64,000 bases of DNA from Leucobacter weissii (GTDB lineage: Bacteria > Actinomycetota > Actinomycetes > Actinomycetales > Microbacteriaceae), in assembly GCF_017565745.1 (NCBI RefSeq), contig NZ_JAGDYM010000003.1, forward strand, positions 1 through 64,000, read 5' to 3'. The notes beneath the pieces were generated by a model, which made no database searches, was not told where the DNA came from, and saw nothing but the letters and a program-made list of their open reading frames with translations. Shown here one piece after another: positions 16,404-24,584 of this stretch; positions within the stretch are counted from its first letter, which is position 1, and each line of letters starts with the position of its first letter. A program made the position numbers and the translations under genes.

Positions 16404-18107
16404 TCATGACACCGCGGCTCCCGGCTGCGCCGGGCCCGATCCGCCCGCCTGCAGATCCGCGAGGCGCTGAGCGTTGTTCTTCGTGCCGAGGGGGGTGTTC
16501 GGCAGCAGTGCGATCGCGATGATCGCGAGGATCCCGAGCGGAGCGACCACGAAGAAGACGTCTCCGATGGCGTGCCCGTACGCCGCTTCGACCACGATCC
16601 TCAGCGCCTCGGGCAGCTCGGAGAGCTTCGGGATGGCGCCGCCGGCGAGACGGTCGGCGCCGGCCGCGGCGGCGGGATCGGTGCGCGCGAGCTCCGCGAG
16701 CCCCTCCCCGATGAAGTCCTCGACCTTGTGCGCCAGCAGGGTCCCCATCACCGACATGCCGGCGCTGCCCGCGAGGGTGCGGAAGAAGGTGACCGCCGAA
16801 CTCGCGGCGCCCATCTGCGTGGGCGCCACCGTGTTCTGCACGACCAGGACGAGGTTCTGCATGGTCATGCCGATGCCGCAGCCGAGGATCAGCATGGCAG
16901 CCCCCACGTACCAGTAGGCGGTGTCGTAGCGCAGCTGTCCCAGCATGAGCAGGCCCGCGAGCAGCGCGAAGGATCCGGCCACCATGTAGCCCTTCCACCT
17001 GCCGGTGCGGGTGATGAGCTGGCCGACCACCGTCGAGGAGACGAGGGTGCCCGCCACCATGGGCAGGGTGAGCAGGCTCGCCTCGATGACCGAGCGGCCG
17101 CGAGCGAGCTGCATGTACTGGCCGAGGTAGACCATGGTCGCGAACATCGCGACGCCGACGGCGAGGCTCGCGAGCACCGAGAGCGTGAAGGTGCGGTTCG
17201 CGAACAGGGTCAGGGGGAGCAGGGGCTCCTCGACCCGCAGCTCCACGAGGATCGCGGCCCCGAGGAGCACGACGCCGGCGCCGACCATGAGCGCCGTCTG
17301 CCACGACCACCAGTCGAAGGACGAGCCGGCCATCGTCACCCATATCAGCAGGCTCGAGAAGCCGGCGGAGATCAGGACCGCGCCCGCGTAGTCCACCCGG
17401 ATCCGGCGCTTCAGCGTGGGCAGCCGCAGGGTGAGCTGCAGCATGACGATGGCGGCCACCGCGACCGGGACGGCGACGTAGAAGTTCCAGCGCCACCCCA
17501 GGGTGTCGGTGAAGAGCCCGCCGATGAGCGGGCCGCCCACGGTCGCGACCGCCATGATCGCGCCCATCATGCCCATGTACTTGCCGCGCTCGAGCGGGCT
17601 CACCACCTCGGCCAGCACGATCTGGCCGAGCGCCCCGAGCCCGCCGACGCCGATCCCCTGGATGATGCGGAACGCGATCAGCCAGCTGGGATCCTGCGCG
17701 GTGCCGGCCAGCATCGACCCGACGGTGAAGACGACGAGCGCGGTCTGCAGCAGCATCTTCTTGCTGGTGAGGTCGGCGAGCTTGCCCCAGATGGGTGTCG
17801 AGATCGCCGAGGAGAGGGAGGTCGCGATCACCACCCAGGTGAACGCGGATTGCGTGCCGCCGAGATCGGCCATGATGATCGGCATCGAGGTGCCGACCAC
17901 GCTCATCGCCAGCATCGACACGAACATGCTCATGAAGATGCCCGTGAGCGCGAGGGTCTTGGCGCGGCCCTGCAGCAGCTCGCCGGTGGGCTGGGAGGAG
18001 CCGCCCCTGGCCGCGGGTGCGGCGGCGGTCGCGCCCGGCGTCGGCGTCGTGCGGGACGGCTTGGTCGGGTCGGGTGCGGTGGTGCGGTCGGGTGCGGTGC
18101 GTGGCAT
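16404..18107 (-). CDS. MFS transporter, DHA2 family (EmrB/QacA-like drug:H+ antiporter)
   Basis: The 567-residue membrane protein has 14 predicted helices, the DHA2 hallmark. Helix 1 is TGIFMSMFVSMLAMSVVGTS, motif A is GKLADLTSKKMLLQ and motif C-like residues are in GGPLIGGLFTDTLGWRWNFY. A hydrophilic Pro/Thr/Ala-rich N-terminus (about 55 residues) precedes helix 1. It would export drugs or other amphiphiles using the proton gradient. I chose ATG 18107: the longer frame to 18227 would start upstream of the expected transcript start, because the promoter occupies 18227-18255. No strong ribosome binding site precedes ATG 18107, so the exact start is uncertain. A MarR gene follows in the same transcript. 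Confidence 0.9.
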   Translation of the reverse strand: MPRTAPDRTTAPDPTKPSRTTPTPGATAAAPAARGGSSQPTGELLQGRAKTLALTGIFMSMFVSMLAMSVVGTSMPIIMADLGGTQSAFTWVVIATSLSSAISTPIWGKLADLTSKKMLLQTALVVFTVGSMLAGTAQDPSWLIAFRIIQGIGVGGLGALGQIVLAEVVSPLERGKYMGMMGAIMAVATVGGPLIGGLFTDTLGWRWNFYVAVPVAVAAIVMLQLTLRLPTLKRRIRVDYAGAVLISAGFSSLLIWVTMAGSSFDWWSWQTALMVGAGVVLLGAAILVELRVEEPLLPLTLFANRTFTLSVLASLAVGVAMFATMVYLGQYMQLARGRSVIEASLLTLPMVAGTLVSSTVVGQLITRTGRWKGYMVAGSFALLAGLLMLGQLRYDTAYWYVGAAMLILGCGIGMTMQNLVLVVQNTVAPTQMGAASSAVTFFRTLAGSAGMSVMGTLLAHKVEDFIGEGLAELARTDPAAAAGADRLAGGAIPKLSELPEALRIVVEAAYGHAIGDVFFVVAPLGILAIIAIALLPNTPLGTKNNAQRLADLQAGGSGPAQPGAAVS

Positions 18108-18212
18108 CTGCGGGAGGGGATCCTTCGTCGAGTCGGGGTCGAGCACGGGCGCGCGGAGCGGTCTCGGCCGGTGCGTCGGCCGGACGCGGCAGCGGTCTCC
18201 GCCCGCGCGAAA

Positions 18213-18228
18213 GTTGATCGTCGTCAAC
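18213..18228. promoter_or_regulatory. Candidate MarR operator, copy 1
   Basis: GTTGATCGTCGTCAAC is an inverted repeat GTTGA-N6-TCAAC. It covers the -10 side of the transporter promoter. A second copy lies 28 bp away, centre to centre. The MarR protein encoded in the same transcript is the likely ligand. Confidence 0.65.
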
Positions 18229-18255
18229 TATACCCATATGGTTGATTCTCGTCAA
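18227..18255 (-). promoter_or_regulatory. Promoter of the DHA2 transporter-marR operon
   Basis: On the minus strand, -35 TTGACG (complement of 18250-18255) and -10 TATAGT (complement of 18227-18232) are separated by exactly 17 bp, close to the sigma-70-type consensus. Both boxes overlap the two inverted repeats, the expected geometry for repression by occlusion. Confidence 0.7.
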
Positions 18256-18256
18256 C
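18241..18256. promoter_or_regulatory. Candidate MarR operator, copy 2
   Basis: GTTGATTCTCGTCAAC has the same GTTGA-N6-TCAAC arms as the copy at 18213-18228 and covers the -35 box of the transporter promoter. Confidence 0.65.
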
Positions 18257-18400
18257 TATGCGTAGGGTCGCGCCGCAGCTCCCGGCAGACCTCTCCGCCC
18301 GGACAGGCCTCGGCCGTTGGATCCCGCCGTCGGAGCGCGAATCTCCGGCCCGAGTCGCGGGCGCGGGGCGGGGATCCCCGCGCCGCGCAGCGAGGTACGA

Positions 18401-18406
18401 CAGAAT
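18401..18406 (+). promoter_or_regulatory. -10 box of purK (leaderless type)
   Basis: CAGAAT ends seven bases before ATG 18414. This favours ATG 18414 over the in-frame ATG at 18405 and the longer frame from 18258. Confidence 0.45.
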
Positions 18407-18413
18407 GGAGGGC

Positions 18414-19565
18414 ATGGCTGCAGGCGAGAACGGCATCATCCGAGTGGGCGTCATCGGCGGCGGGCAGCTCGCCCGCATGATGGTGCCGCCGGCGATCCAC
18501 CTCGGATTGCGCATCGGCGTGCTCGCCGAGAGCGCGGGGATGAGCGCGGAGCGCGCGGCCGACGCGGTCGGCGACTACCGCGACCCCGAGACCGTGTACG
18601 CCTTCGCCGAGACCGTCGACGTCGTCACCTTCGACCACGAGCACGTGCCGCAGCCGATCCTGCGCGAACTCGAGGCGCGCGGCGTCGCCGTGCACCCGCG
18701 CCCCGACGCGCTGCAGTACGCGCAGGACAAGATCCTGATGCGGCAGCGGCTCGACGCGCTCGGCGTGCCGGTGCCCGCCTGGGCTGCGGTCGCCGACGAG
18801 CGCGAGCTGCAGGAGTTCGTGGAGGCGCACGGCGGCCGCGCGGTCGTCAAGACGGCGCGCGGCGGCTACGACGGCAAGGGGGTGCGGGTGGTCTCGCGCG
18901 CCGACGAGGTGCGCGACTGGTTCACGGCGCTCGCCGAGGACGGGCGCGGCGGGCACCTGCTCGTCGAGGAGCTGGTCGACTTCACCCGGGAGCTCGCGCA
19001 GCTCGTCGCGCGCCGCCCCTCCGGCGAGACCCGCGCCTGGCCCCTCGTCGAGACCGTGCAGCGCGACGGCGTCTGCGCCGAGGTGATCGCTCCGGCCCCC
19101 TTCGACGATCCGGCGACCGCCGACGAGGCGGAGCGCATCGCCCGGGCGATCGCCGAGGGCGTCGGAGCGACCGGCGTGCTCGCCGTGGAGATGTTCGAGA
19201 CGCGGGACGGCCGCGTGCTGGTGAACGAGCTCGCGATGCGACCCCACAACTCCGGCCACTTCTCGATCGAGGGTTCCGTGACGAGCCAGTTCGAGCAGCA
19301 TCTGCGCGCCGTCGCCGACCTGCCGCTGGGCGACACGGCGATGACCGCGCCCGCGGCCGTGATGATCAACGTGCTGGGCGGCCCGACGGAGGGCCCCATG
19401 CCGGTGCGCTACGCGGAGGCGCTGGCCGCCCATCCCCGGGCCAAGGTGCACAGCTATGACAAGCTGCCGCGCCCGGGCCGCAAGGTCGGGCACGTCACGG
19501 TGACGGGTGAGGATCCCGCCGCGGTGCTCGCCGAGGCGCGCGCCGCCGCCGCGCTCTTCGACTGA
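18414..19565 (+). CDS. purK: 5-(carboxyamino)imidazole ribonucleotide synthase PurK
   Basis: The 383-residue ATP-grasp enzyme converts AIR, bicarbonate and ATP to N5-CAIR, the sixth step of de novo purine synthesis. The N-terminal domain begins IIRVGVIGGGQLARMM. The ATP-grasp core shows DKILMRQRLDALGVPVPAW, VVKTARGGYDGKGVRVV and the metal-binding EMFETRDGRVLVNELAMRP, followed by HNSGHFSIEGSVTSQFEQHL. Length is typical. purE follows 391 bp downstream on the same strand, but purE has its own -10 box and the gap holds a strong palindrome, so the two may be transcribed separately. Confidence 0.96.
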   Translation: MAAGENGIIRVGVIGGGQLARMMVPPAIHLGLRIGVLAESAGMSAERAADAVGDYRDPETVYAFAETVDVVTFDHEHVPQPILRELEARGVAVHPRPDALQYAQDKILMRQRLDALGVPVPAWAAVADERELQEFVEAHGGRAVVKTARGGYDGKGVRVVSRADEVRDWFTALAEDGRGGHLLVEELVDFTRELAQLVARRPSGETRAWPLVETVQRDGVCAEVIAPAPFDDPATADEAERIARAIAEGVGATGVLAVEMFETRDGRVLVNELAMRPHNSGHFSIEGSVTSQFEQHLRAVADLPLGDTAMTAPAAVMINVLGGPTEGPMPVRYAEALAAHPRAKVHSYDKLPRPGRKVGHVTVTGEDPAAVLAEARAAAALFD

Positions 19566-19617
19566 TCCTCCAGTCCCTTTCTCGTTCGGCGGATGCCCCG
19601 CCGCCGCGCGTCCCCCG

Positions 19618-19682
19618 CCTTCCTTCCTTCCTTCCTTCCTTCCCTTCCCTTCCCTTCCCTTCCCTCCTTCTCCCTCTTCCCT
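19618..19682 (+). repeat. Pure pyrimidine tract (CTTC and CCCTT tandem repeats)
   Basis: Sixty-five consecutive C/T bases lie on the + strand, made of tetranucleotide CTTC repeats followed by pentanucleotide CCCTT repeats. The tract sits between the purK stop and the palindrome at 19703-19751. The other side of that palindrome is purine-rich. No gene is seen from 19566 to 19956. Confidence 0.85.
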
Positions 19683-19702
19683 GTCTCCCGTCACCCATCG
19701 AG

Positions 19703-19751
19703 TGGACGCGAAGTGCCCCTTCGCGGCCGCTGAAAGGGCACTTCGCGTCCA
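19703..19751. repeat. Extragenic palindrome family, copy 1
   Basis: TGGACGCGAAGTGCCC (19703-19718) and GGGCACTTCGCGTCCA (19736-19751) form a perfect 16-bp stem around 17 nt. Closely related palindromes lie at 56694-56748 and 63136-63184. Copies 1 and 3 differ by a paired change (GGACG/CGTCC against GGACC/GGTCC) that keeps the stem. Confidence 0.85.
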
Positions 19752-19758
19752 ATGGTGG

Positions 19759-19945
19759 CGCGGGAGGCTGGGGAGCAGCGCGGGGTGGAGGAGAGCGCGA
19801 GGGCGGGGCTCGGGAGGCTGAGGAGCGGCGGGGCGCGGGGCGGGGCGCGGGAGGCGGGGAGCGCGCGGGGCGCAGGCGAGCGGGAGGCTGGGGAGCGGCG
19901 CGGGGCGGAGGCGAGCGCGGGGGAAGGCGGGGAGGGGTGCGGGGT
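19759..19945 (+). repeat. Purine-rich degenerate tandem repeats upstream of purE
   Basis: A G-rich region contains recurring GGGAGGCTGGGGAGC units (for example near 19760 and 19889) followed by similar GCGCGGGG-GGAGG segments spaced irregularly. It is the complementary-composition counterpart of the pyrimidine tract on the other side of the palindrome. Confidence 0.6.
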
Positions 19946-19950
19946 AGGAT
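19945..19950 (+). promoter_or_regulatory. -10 box of purE (leaderless type)
   Basis: TAGGAT ends six bases before ATG 19957, giving purE its own promoter independent of purK. Confidence 0.5.
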
Positions 19951-19956
19951 CGAGGC

Positions 19957-20475
<519 letters not shown>

Positions 20476-20586
20476 GCAGAGCGCGCCCGGACCCCTCCCC
20501 GTCGACGCGCGGACGAGTGTCCCGCGCCTTGAACGCGCTCCCCGGCCCGCGCGCTGCGCGGTTGCACGACAGCACGGCATCGCGTT

Positions 20587-20626
20587 GCGAGGCGACTCGC
20601 GGGCGCTCCCGCGCCCGACGCCTCGC
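20587..20626. terminator. Bidirectional nested hairpin between purE and a glycosyltransferase gene
   Basis: An outer stem GCGAGGCG (20587-20594)/CGCCTCGC (20619-20626) encloses an inner stem CGGGCGC (20600-20606)/GCGCCCG (20611-20617) with loop TCCC. It lies midway in the 255-bp gap between convergent genes. I see no coding sequence in that gap. Confidence 0.6.
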
Positions 20627-20730
20627 GGCGGCGCACGCGCTCGACGTGCCAGCGGCAGGCCTTCGCCGCTTCGCCTCGCGATGCGCCGACTCCGCACGCG
20701 ATTCAGGAAACGGATCTGCGGCGCGGGGCG

Positions 20731-21963
20731 CTAGATGTTCGCGTGCAGCTCCCACAGCGACATCGCGGTGCTCGTCCAGCTGAAGCTGCGGCTGCGATCG
20801 CCGGCGAGCACGCCGAGCCGCGCCCGCTCGGCGTCGTCGCGGATCAGCCGGGAGAGTTCGTGCGCGAACGCCGCCGCGTCGGGCGCCGGGACCCCCGCGT
20901 CGAGCGAGAGCTCCGCGGCCACCGGGCAGTCGGCGTGCAGCACCGGGACATTCGCTTCGAGCGCGCCGAGCACCTCGTAGCCGGCGCCGAGGAGCGCCTG
21001 GGGCAGCGCGAGCAGCGTCGCGCCCGAGAGCACGGTCCCGATGTCCGCCACCTCTCGCGGTCGCACGATGCGGACGCGGTGGCGCAGCGCCTCGGGGACG
21101 GCCGGGCCGGCATCGGCGTCTCGCGGCCCGCTCGGCTTGGCGGGCTCGCCAGACGCGGCGCCGTTCGCGGCTGCGGCGCCCGACCGCTCCGCGCCGGCTC
21201 GCGCCGTGTCCGCCGGTGCGCCATCGCCAGCGCTCTCGTTCTCGCCCTCGGCCACGGCGCAGGGCACGGAGCCCGAGAGCACGACGAGCGGTGGCAGCGA
21301 CTCGTCGGCCAGCAGCGCGTCGAACAGCCACTGGAGCCGGCCGGTCGCGTCGGCCGTCGCGGTGGTCGCGAGGTACCGCTCGGGCAGTCCGAGCGTCGCG
21401 CGGCGCGCGTCGGCGTCGGCGGGGCGCAGGTATCCGGAGGGCGCGGCGACGGGGACCACCTGCACGGCGAGGCCGCCTCCGAAGCGCTCCTGCAGGGCCG
21501 TCGCGGTCGCGTGGGTGGGGGTGACCAGCACGTCGGCGTATTTGACGGCGCGCTTCACGAAGCTCCGGTACTGCCGCGCGAGGGACGCGCCCATCGCCTC
21601 GGGCGCGAGCCAGCCGAGCGCGTGCGGGATGGTGACGGAGGTCTGCGAGCCGTCGTGATCGCCGCGTGCGCGCAGCGGCACCAGCGGGGTCAGCGCGTGC
21701 ACGAACTCGCCGTCGAGCGGCCGGGCGGTGAGGCTCGTCCGCCACAGGAACGGCAGGGTCGCCGCCCGGAGGGGGAGCTTCTCCACGCGCACGCGGGCGG
21801 AGGAGAAGAGGGGCGTCTCGTGCTCGGCGGCGATCAGCAGGCGCGCGCTGCAGCCGCGGGGCGCGGTCGCGGCGACGGCCCGCGTCAGCTCGTGGGTCGC
21901 TTCGGCGTGCGCCGCCGCGTCGGCGTCCGCGAACGGTTCTCCGATGAGGGTGAGCGTGGCCAC
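20731..21963 (-). CDS. Glycosyltransferase family 4-like protein
   Basis: This 410-residue protein looks like a GT-B glycosyltransferase. The N-terminal half contains VTIPHALGWLAPEAMGASLA and YADVLVTPTHATATALQERF. The C-terminal half has ATTATADATGRLQWLFDALL, the donor-site-like region PREVADIGTVLSGATLLALP and GAGYEVLGALEANVPVLHAD, which matches the family's conserved E-x7-E region. A low-complexity Ala/Gly/Glu insertion of about 55 residues (around 230-290) interrupts the C-terminal domain. The start is GTG 21963 with GAGGAGG three bases away; longer frames upstream lack homology. It is divergent from galE and likely acts in wall or capsule polysaccharide assembly. Donor and acceptor are unknown. 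Confidence 0.75.
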   Translation of the reverse strand: MATLTLIGEPFADADAAAHAEATHELTRAVAATAPRGCSARLLIAAEHETPLFSSARVRVEKLPLRAATLPFLWRTSLTARPLDGEFVHALTPLVPLRARGDHDGSQTSVTIPHALGWLAPEAMGASLARQYRSFVKRAVKYADVLVTPTHATATALQERFGGGLAVQVVPVAAPSGYLRPADADARRATLGLPERYLATTATADATGRLQWLFDALLADESLPPLVVLSGSVPCAVAEGENESAGDGAPADTARAGAERSGAAAANGAASGEPAKPSGPRDADAGPAVPEALRHRVRIVRPREVADIGTVLSGATLLALPQALLGAGYEVLGALEANVPVLHADCPVAAELSLDAGVPAPDAAAFAHELSRLIRDDAERARLGVLAGDRSRSFSWTSTAMSLWELHANI

Positions 21964-22125
21964 GATCCTCCTCAGTGTCTGCCGATCCGAATAGACCAAT
22001 ACTACGAAACTCTCAGGTTCCGAGACTGCGGGTTCCCCGAGACCGGCCCCGTCGCCCGCGTCGGGCGCGTGTGCGGATCGGCGCTGACATCGGCGGGTTT
22101 CAGTCCGGGCACAGCCCCGCCCCCA

Positions 22126-22131
22126 TACTCT
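22126..22131 (+). promoter_or_regulatory. -10 box of galE (leaderless type)
   Basis: TACTCT ends seven bases before ATG 22139, favouring this start over GTG 22133. Confidence 0.5.
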
Positions 22132-22138
22132 GGTGTGC

Positions 22139-23164
22139 ATGCGCGTACTCCTCACCGGCGGGGCCGGGTACATCGGCTCCCACACGGGACTGGCCCTCCT
22201 CGAGAGCGGGCACGAGGTCGTGGTGCTCGACGACTTCTCGAACAGCAGCATCGAGGCGGTGCGCAGGATCGAGGAGCTCACCGGCGCCGGGATCGTCGTG
22301 GTGGAGGCGGATCTGTCGGATCGCGCTGCGACATCGGCCGCGCTCGCCGCGGCGGGGGAGCGCGCGGAGTTCGAGGCGGCCGTCCATCTCGCGGGGCTCA
22401 AGGCCGTGGGCGAGTCGGTGGCCCAGCCGGGCCGGTACTATCGCGTCAACGTCGCGTCGACGTTGAACCTCCTCGATCTGCTGGAGGAGCGATCCGTGAC
22501 GAAGCTCGTGTTCAGCTCGAGCGCGACCGTCTACGGTCTTCCGCAGTACGTCCCGCAGGACGAGCGGCATCCGGTCGGGGTCGGCCTCGCCAATCCCTAC
22601 GGCCGTTCGAAGGCGATGAACGAGCAGATCATCCGCGACGTCCAGGCGGCGAGGCCGGAGCTCGAGGCGGTGCTCCTCCGCTACTTCAACCCGGTGGGAG
22701 CTCACGCCTCCGGCCGGATCGGCGAGGATCCCTCCGGGATCCCGGGCAACCTCATGCCGTTCATCGCGCAGGTGGCCGTGGGGGTCAGGGAGGAGCTCAG
22801 CGTGTTCGGCGACGGCTATCCGACGCCGGACGGCACCGGCGTGCGCGACTACATCCACGTGATGGATCTGGCCGAGGGGCACGTCGCCGCGCTGGAGGGG
22901 CTGACGCCCGGCGTCGAGGTCTACAATCTGGGCTCCGGCTCCGGCTCCAGCGTGCTCGAGGTGATCCGGGCGTTCGAGGCGGCCTCCGGGCGCACGATCC
23001 CGTACCGGATCGCTCCGCCGCGGCCCGGAGACGTGGCCGAGACCGTCGCGGATCCGTCGAAGGCGAACGCAGAGCTCGGATGGAGGACCAGGCGGAGCCT
23101 CGCCGAGGCCTGCCGCGACGTCTGGGCGTGGCAATCGGCGAATCCGAGGGGGTACGCCTCGTGA
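22139..23164 (+). CDS. galE: UDP-glucose 4-epimerase GalE
   Basis: The 341-residue short-chain dehydrogenase/reductase-fold enzyme interconverts UDP-glucose and UDP-galactose using bound NAD. The Rossmann motif GGAGYIGSHTG is at residues 7-17, the serine of the active site in FSSSATVYG, the Tyr-x3-Lys pair in NPYGRSKAMNEQI, and FNPVGAHASGRIGEDP follows. All are GalE hallmarks. The stop overlaps the start of the LCP gene by four bases (23161-23164), so the two are coupled. UDP-galactose would feed galactan synthesis together with the GlfT1-like and GlfT2-like transferases of this window; the mutase that makes UDP-galactofuranose is not in the window. Confidence 0.95.
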   Translation: MRVLLTGGAGYIGSHTGLALLESGHEVVVLDDFSNSSIEAVRRIEELTGAGIVVVEADLSDRAATSAALAAAGERAEFEAAVHLAGLKAVGESVAQPGRYYRVNVASTLNLLDLLEERSVTKLVFSSSATVYGLPQYVPQDERHPVGVGLANPYGRSKAMNEQIIRDVQAARPELEAVLLRYFNPVGAHASGRIGEDPSGIPGNLMPFIAQVAVGVREELSVFGDGYPTPDGTGVRDYIHVMDLAEGHVAALEGLTPGVEVYNLGSGSGSSVLEVIRAFEAASGRTIPYRIAPPRPGDVAETVADPSKANAELGWRTRRSLAEACRDVWAWQSANPRGYAS

Positions 23165-24534
23165 GCGTCGACCTCGAGCGCCCGCTGCGCCACCCCGACT
23201 CCGATTCGCCCCCGCTCATGAACAAGCGGGCGCGCTGGCTCGTGCTGCTCGGCTTCCTGCTCCCCGGCAGCGCCCAGCTGCTGGCGGGCAGCAGGAGGCT
23301 GGGGCGGTTCGGCGTCGCCGCGACCATCGTCCTGGTCCTGGGTCTGCTGCTGGCGCTCGCGGGGTTCCTCTGGGCGCGCGAGCTCACCCTGACCGTGTTC
23401 ACCAATCCGATCGCACTGCTCGCGGTGCAGGCGCTGATCGTCGGCTACGCGGTGCTCTGGCTCGTGATCGGCTTCGATACGCTGCGCCTCGCGAGGCTGG
23501 TGCGGCTGTCTCCGGGGTGGCGGGTGCCCGTCGCGATGCTGTCGGTGCTGCTCACGCTCGTGCCGGTGGCCGGGGCCGCCTGGGCGACGATGACGGTGGG
23601 CGCGGCCCGGGGGGCGATCAGCGACATCTTCGGCGACGGCGCGCCCGCGGTGGATCCGGTGGACGGGCGCTACAACATACTGCTCCTCGGCGCCGACGCG
23701 GGGGAGGATCGCGAGGGTCTGCGCCCCGACAGCATCTCGCTCGTCAGCGTCGACGCCGAGACCGGCCAGTCCGCCATCATCGGGCTGCCCCGGGAGCTCG
23801 AGAACATGCCGTTCCCGGAGGACTCGCCGATGCACGAGCTGCATCCGAGCGGTTTCGGGATCGACAACGGCTGCAACGTGGGCAACTGCTACCTCAACGG
23901 CGTGTACGCGGAGGTGGAGTTCTTCCAGCCGGAGCTCTATCCCGACGCCGAGTCGAGCGGATCCTCGCCCGGCATCGAGGCGACGAAGGACGCCGTCTCG
24001 GGGGCGACCGGGCTGGAGGTGCAGTTCTTCGTGCTGATCGACATGGCGGGCTTCGAGAAGCTGATCGACGCGCTGGGCGGCGTGACGGTCACGGTGGACG
24101 AGCGGCTGCCCATCGGCGGGGATCAGTGGGGCAACGGCGTCGAGGGCTACATCGAGCCGGGGGAGCAGCACCTGGACGGCTTCGACGCGCTCTGGTTCGC
24201 GCGCTCCCGCTACGGCTCGGCGACGGGGGACTACGCCCGGATGGAGCGGCAGCGACAGCTGCAGGCCGCGATCCTCGCGCAGATGAACCCGGGCAACGTG
24301 CTGCTCCGCTTCCAGGAGGTGGCGGGTGCGGGCAAGAGCCTGGTCGAGACGGACATCCCCGAGTCGATGCTGGGCCGCTTCGTCGACCTCGCGGCGAAGG
24401 CGCGGGAGCACACTCCCGTGACGCTCGACCTGACGCCGCCCGAGGTCGATCCCGCGATGCCCGACTACTCGGAGATCTACGGGATGGTGACCGAGGCCGT
24501 GGCCGAGGCCTCGCCGCAGCCGGAGGAGCGCTGA
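23161..24534 (+). CDS. LytR-CpsA-Psr (LCP) family wall polymer ligase
   Basis: The 457-residue protein starts with a short cytoplasmic segment, then hydrophobic helices (WLVLLGFLLPGSAQLLAGSR; TIVLVLGLLLALAGFLW; further helices to about residue 150). The outside part carries the LCP core from YNILLLGADAGEDREGLRPD, with IIGLPRELENMPFP, the long insertion typical of actinobacterial members (IDNGCNVGNCYLNGVYAE) and FARSRYGSATGDYARMERQR with the conserved arginines. LCP enzymes transfer lipid-linked glycans to peptidoglycan. The gene begins with GTG 23161 inside the galE stop, consistent with one operon for making and attaching a galactose-containing wall polymer. The helix number (about four) is higher than in simple LCP proteins. 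Confidence 0.9.
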   Translation: MSVDLERPLRHPDSDSPPLMNKRARWLVLLGFLLPGSAQLLAGSRRLGRFGVAATIVLVLGLLLALAGFLWARELTLTVFTNPIALLAVQALIVGYAVLWLVIGFDTLRLARLVRLSPGWRVPVAMLSVLLTLVPVAGAAWATMTVGAARGAISDIFGDGAPAVDPVDGRYNILLLGADAGEDREGLRPDSISLVSVDAETGQSAIIGLPRELENMPFPEDSPMHELHPSGFGIDNGCNVGNCYLNGVYAEVEFFQPELYPDAESSGSSPGIEATKDAVSGATGLEVQFFVLIDMAGFEKLIDALGGVTVTVDERLPIGGDQWGNGVEGYIEPGEQHLDGFDALWFARSRYGSATGDYARMERQRQLQAAILAQMNPGNVLLRFQEVAGAGKSLVETDIPESMLGRFVDLAAKAREHTPVTLDLTPPEVDPAMPDYSEIYGMVTEAVAEASPQPEER

Positions 24535-24570
24535 CCGGCCCCTCGGGATGACGCCGCACGGCGGCACCGT

Positions 24571-24576
24571 TAGACT
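24571..24576 (+). promoter_or_regulatory. -10 box of the acyltransferase gene (leaderless type)
   Basis: TAGACT ends eight bases before ATG 24585. Confidence 0.45.
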
Positions 24577-24584
24577 GGGCGGCG

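Noticed and set aside
18107-18227. Forty-residue N-terminal extension of the DHA2 transporter
   Set aside because: The TTG start overlaps the promoter -10 box, so it would precede the transcript start.
18257-18413. Purine riboswitch before purK
   Set aside because: I find no purine riboswitch core, and the purK start appears leaderless.
20476-20730. Small gene between purE and the glycosyltransferase gene
   Set aside because: Open frames here are shadows or low-complexity Arg/Ala frames without starts. The region is explained by a terminator hairpin.
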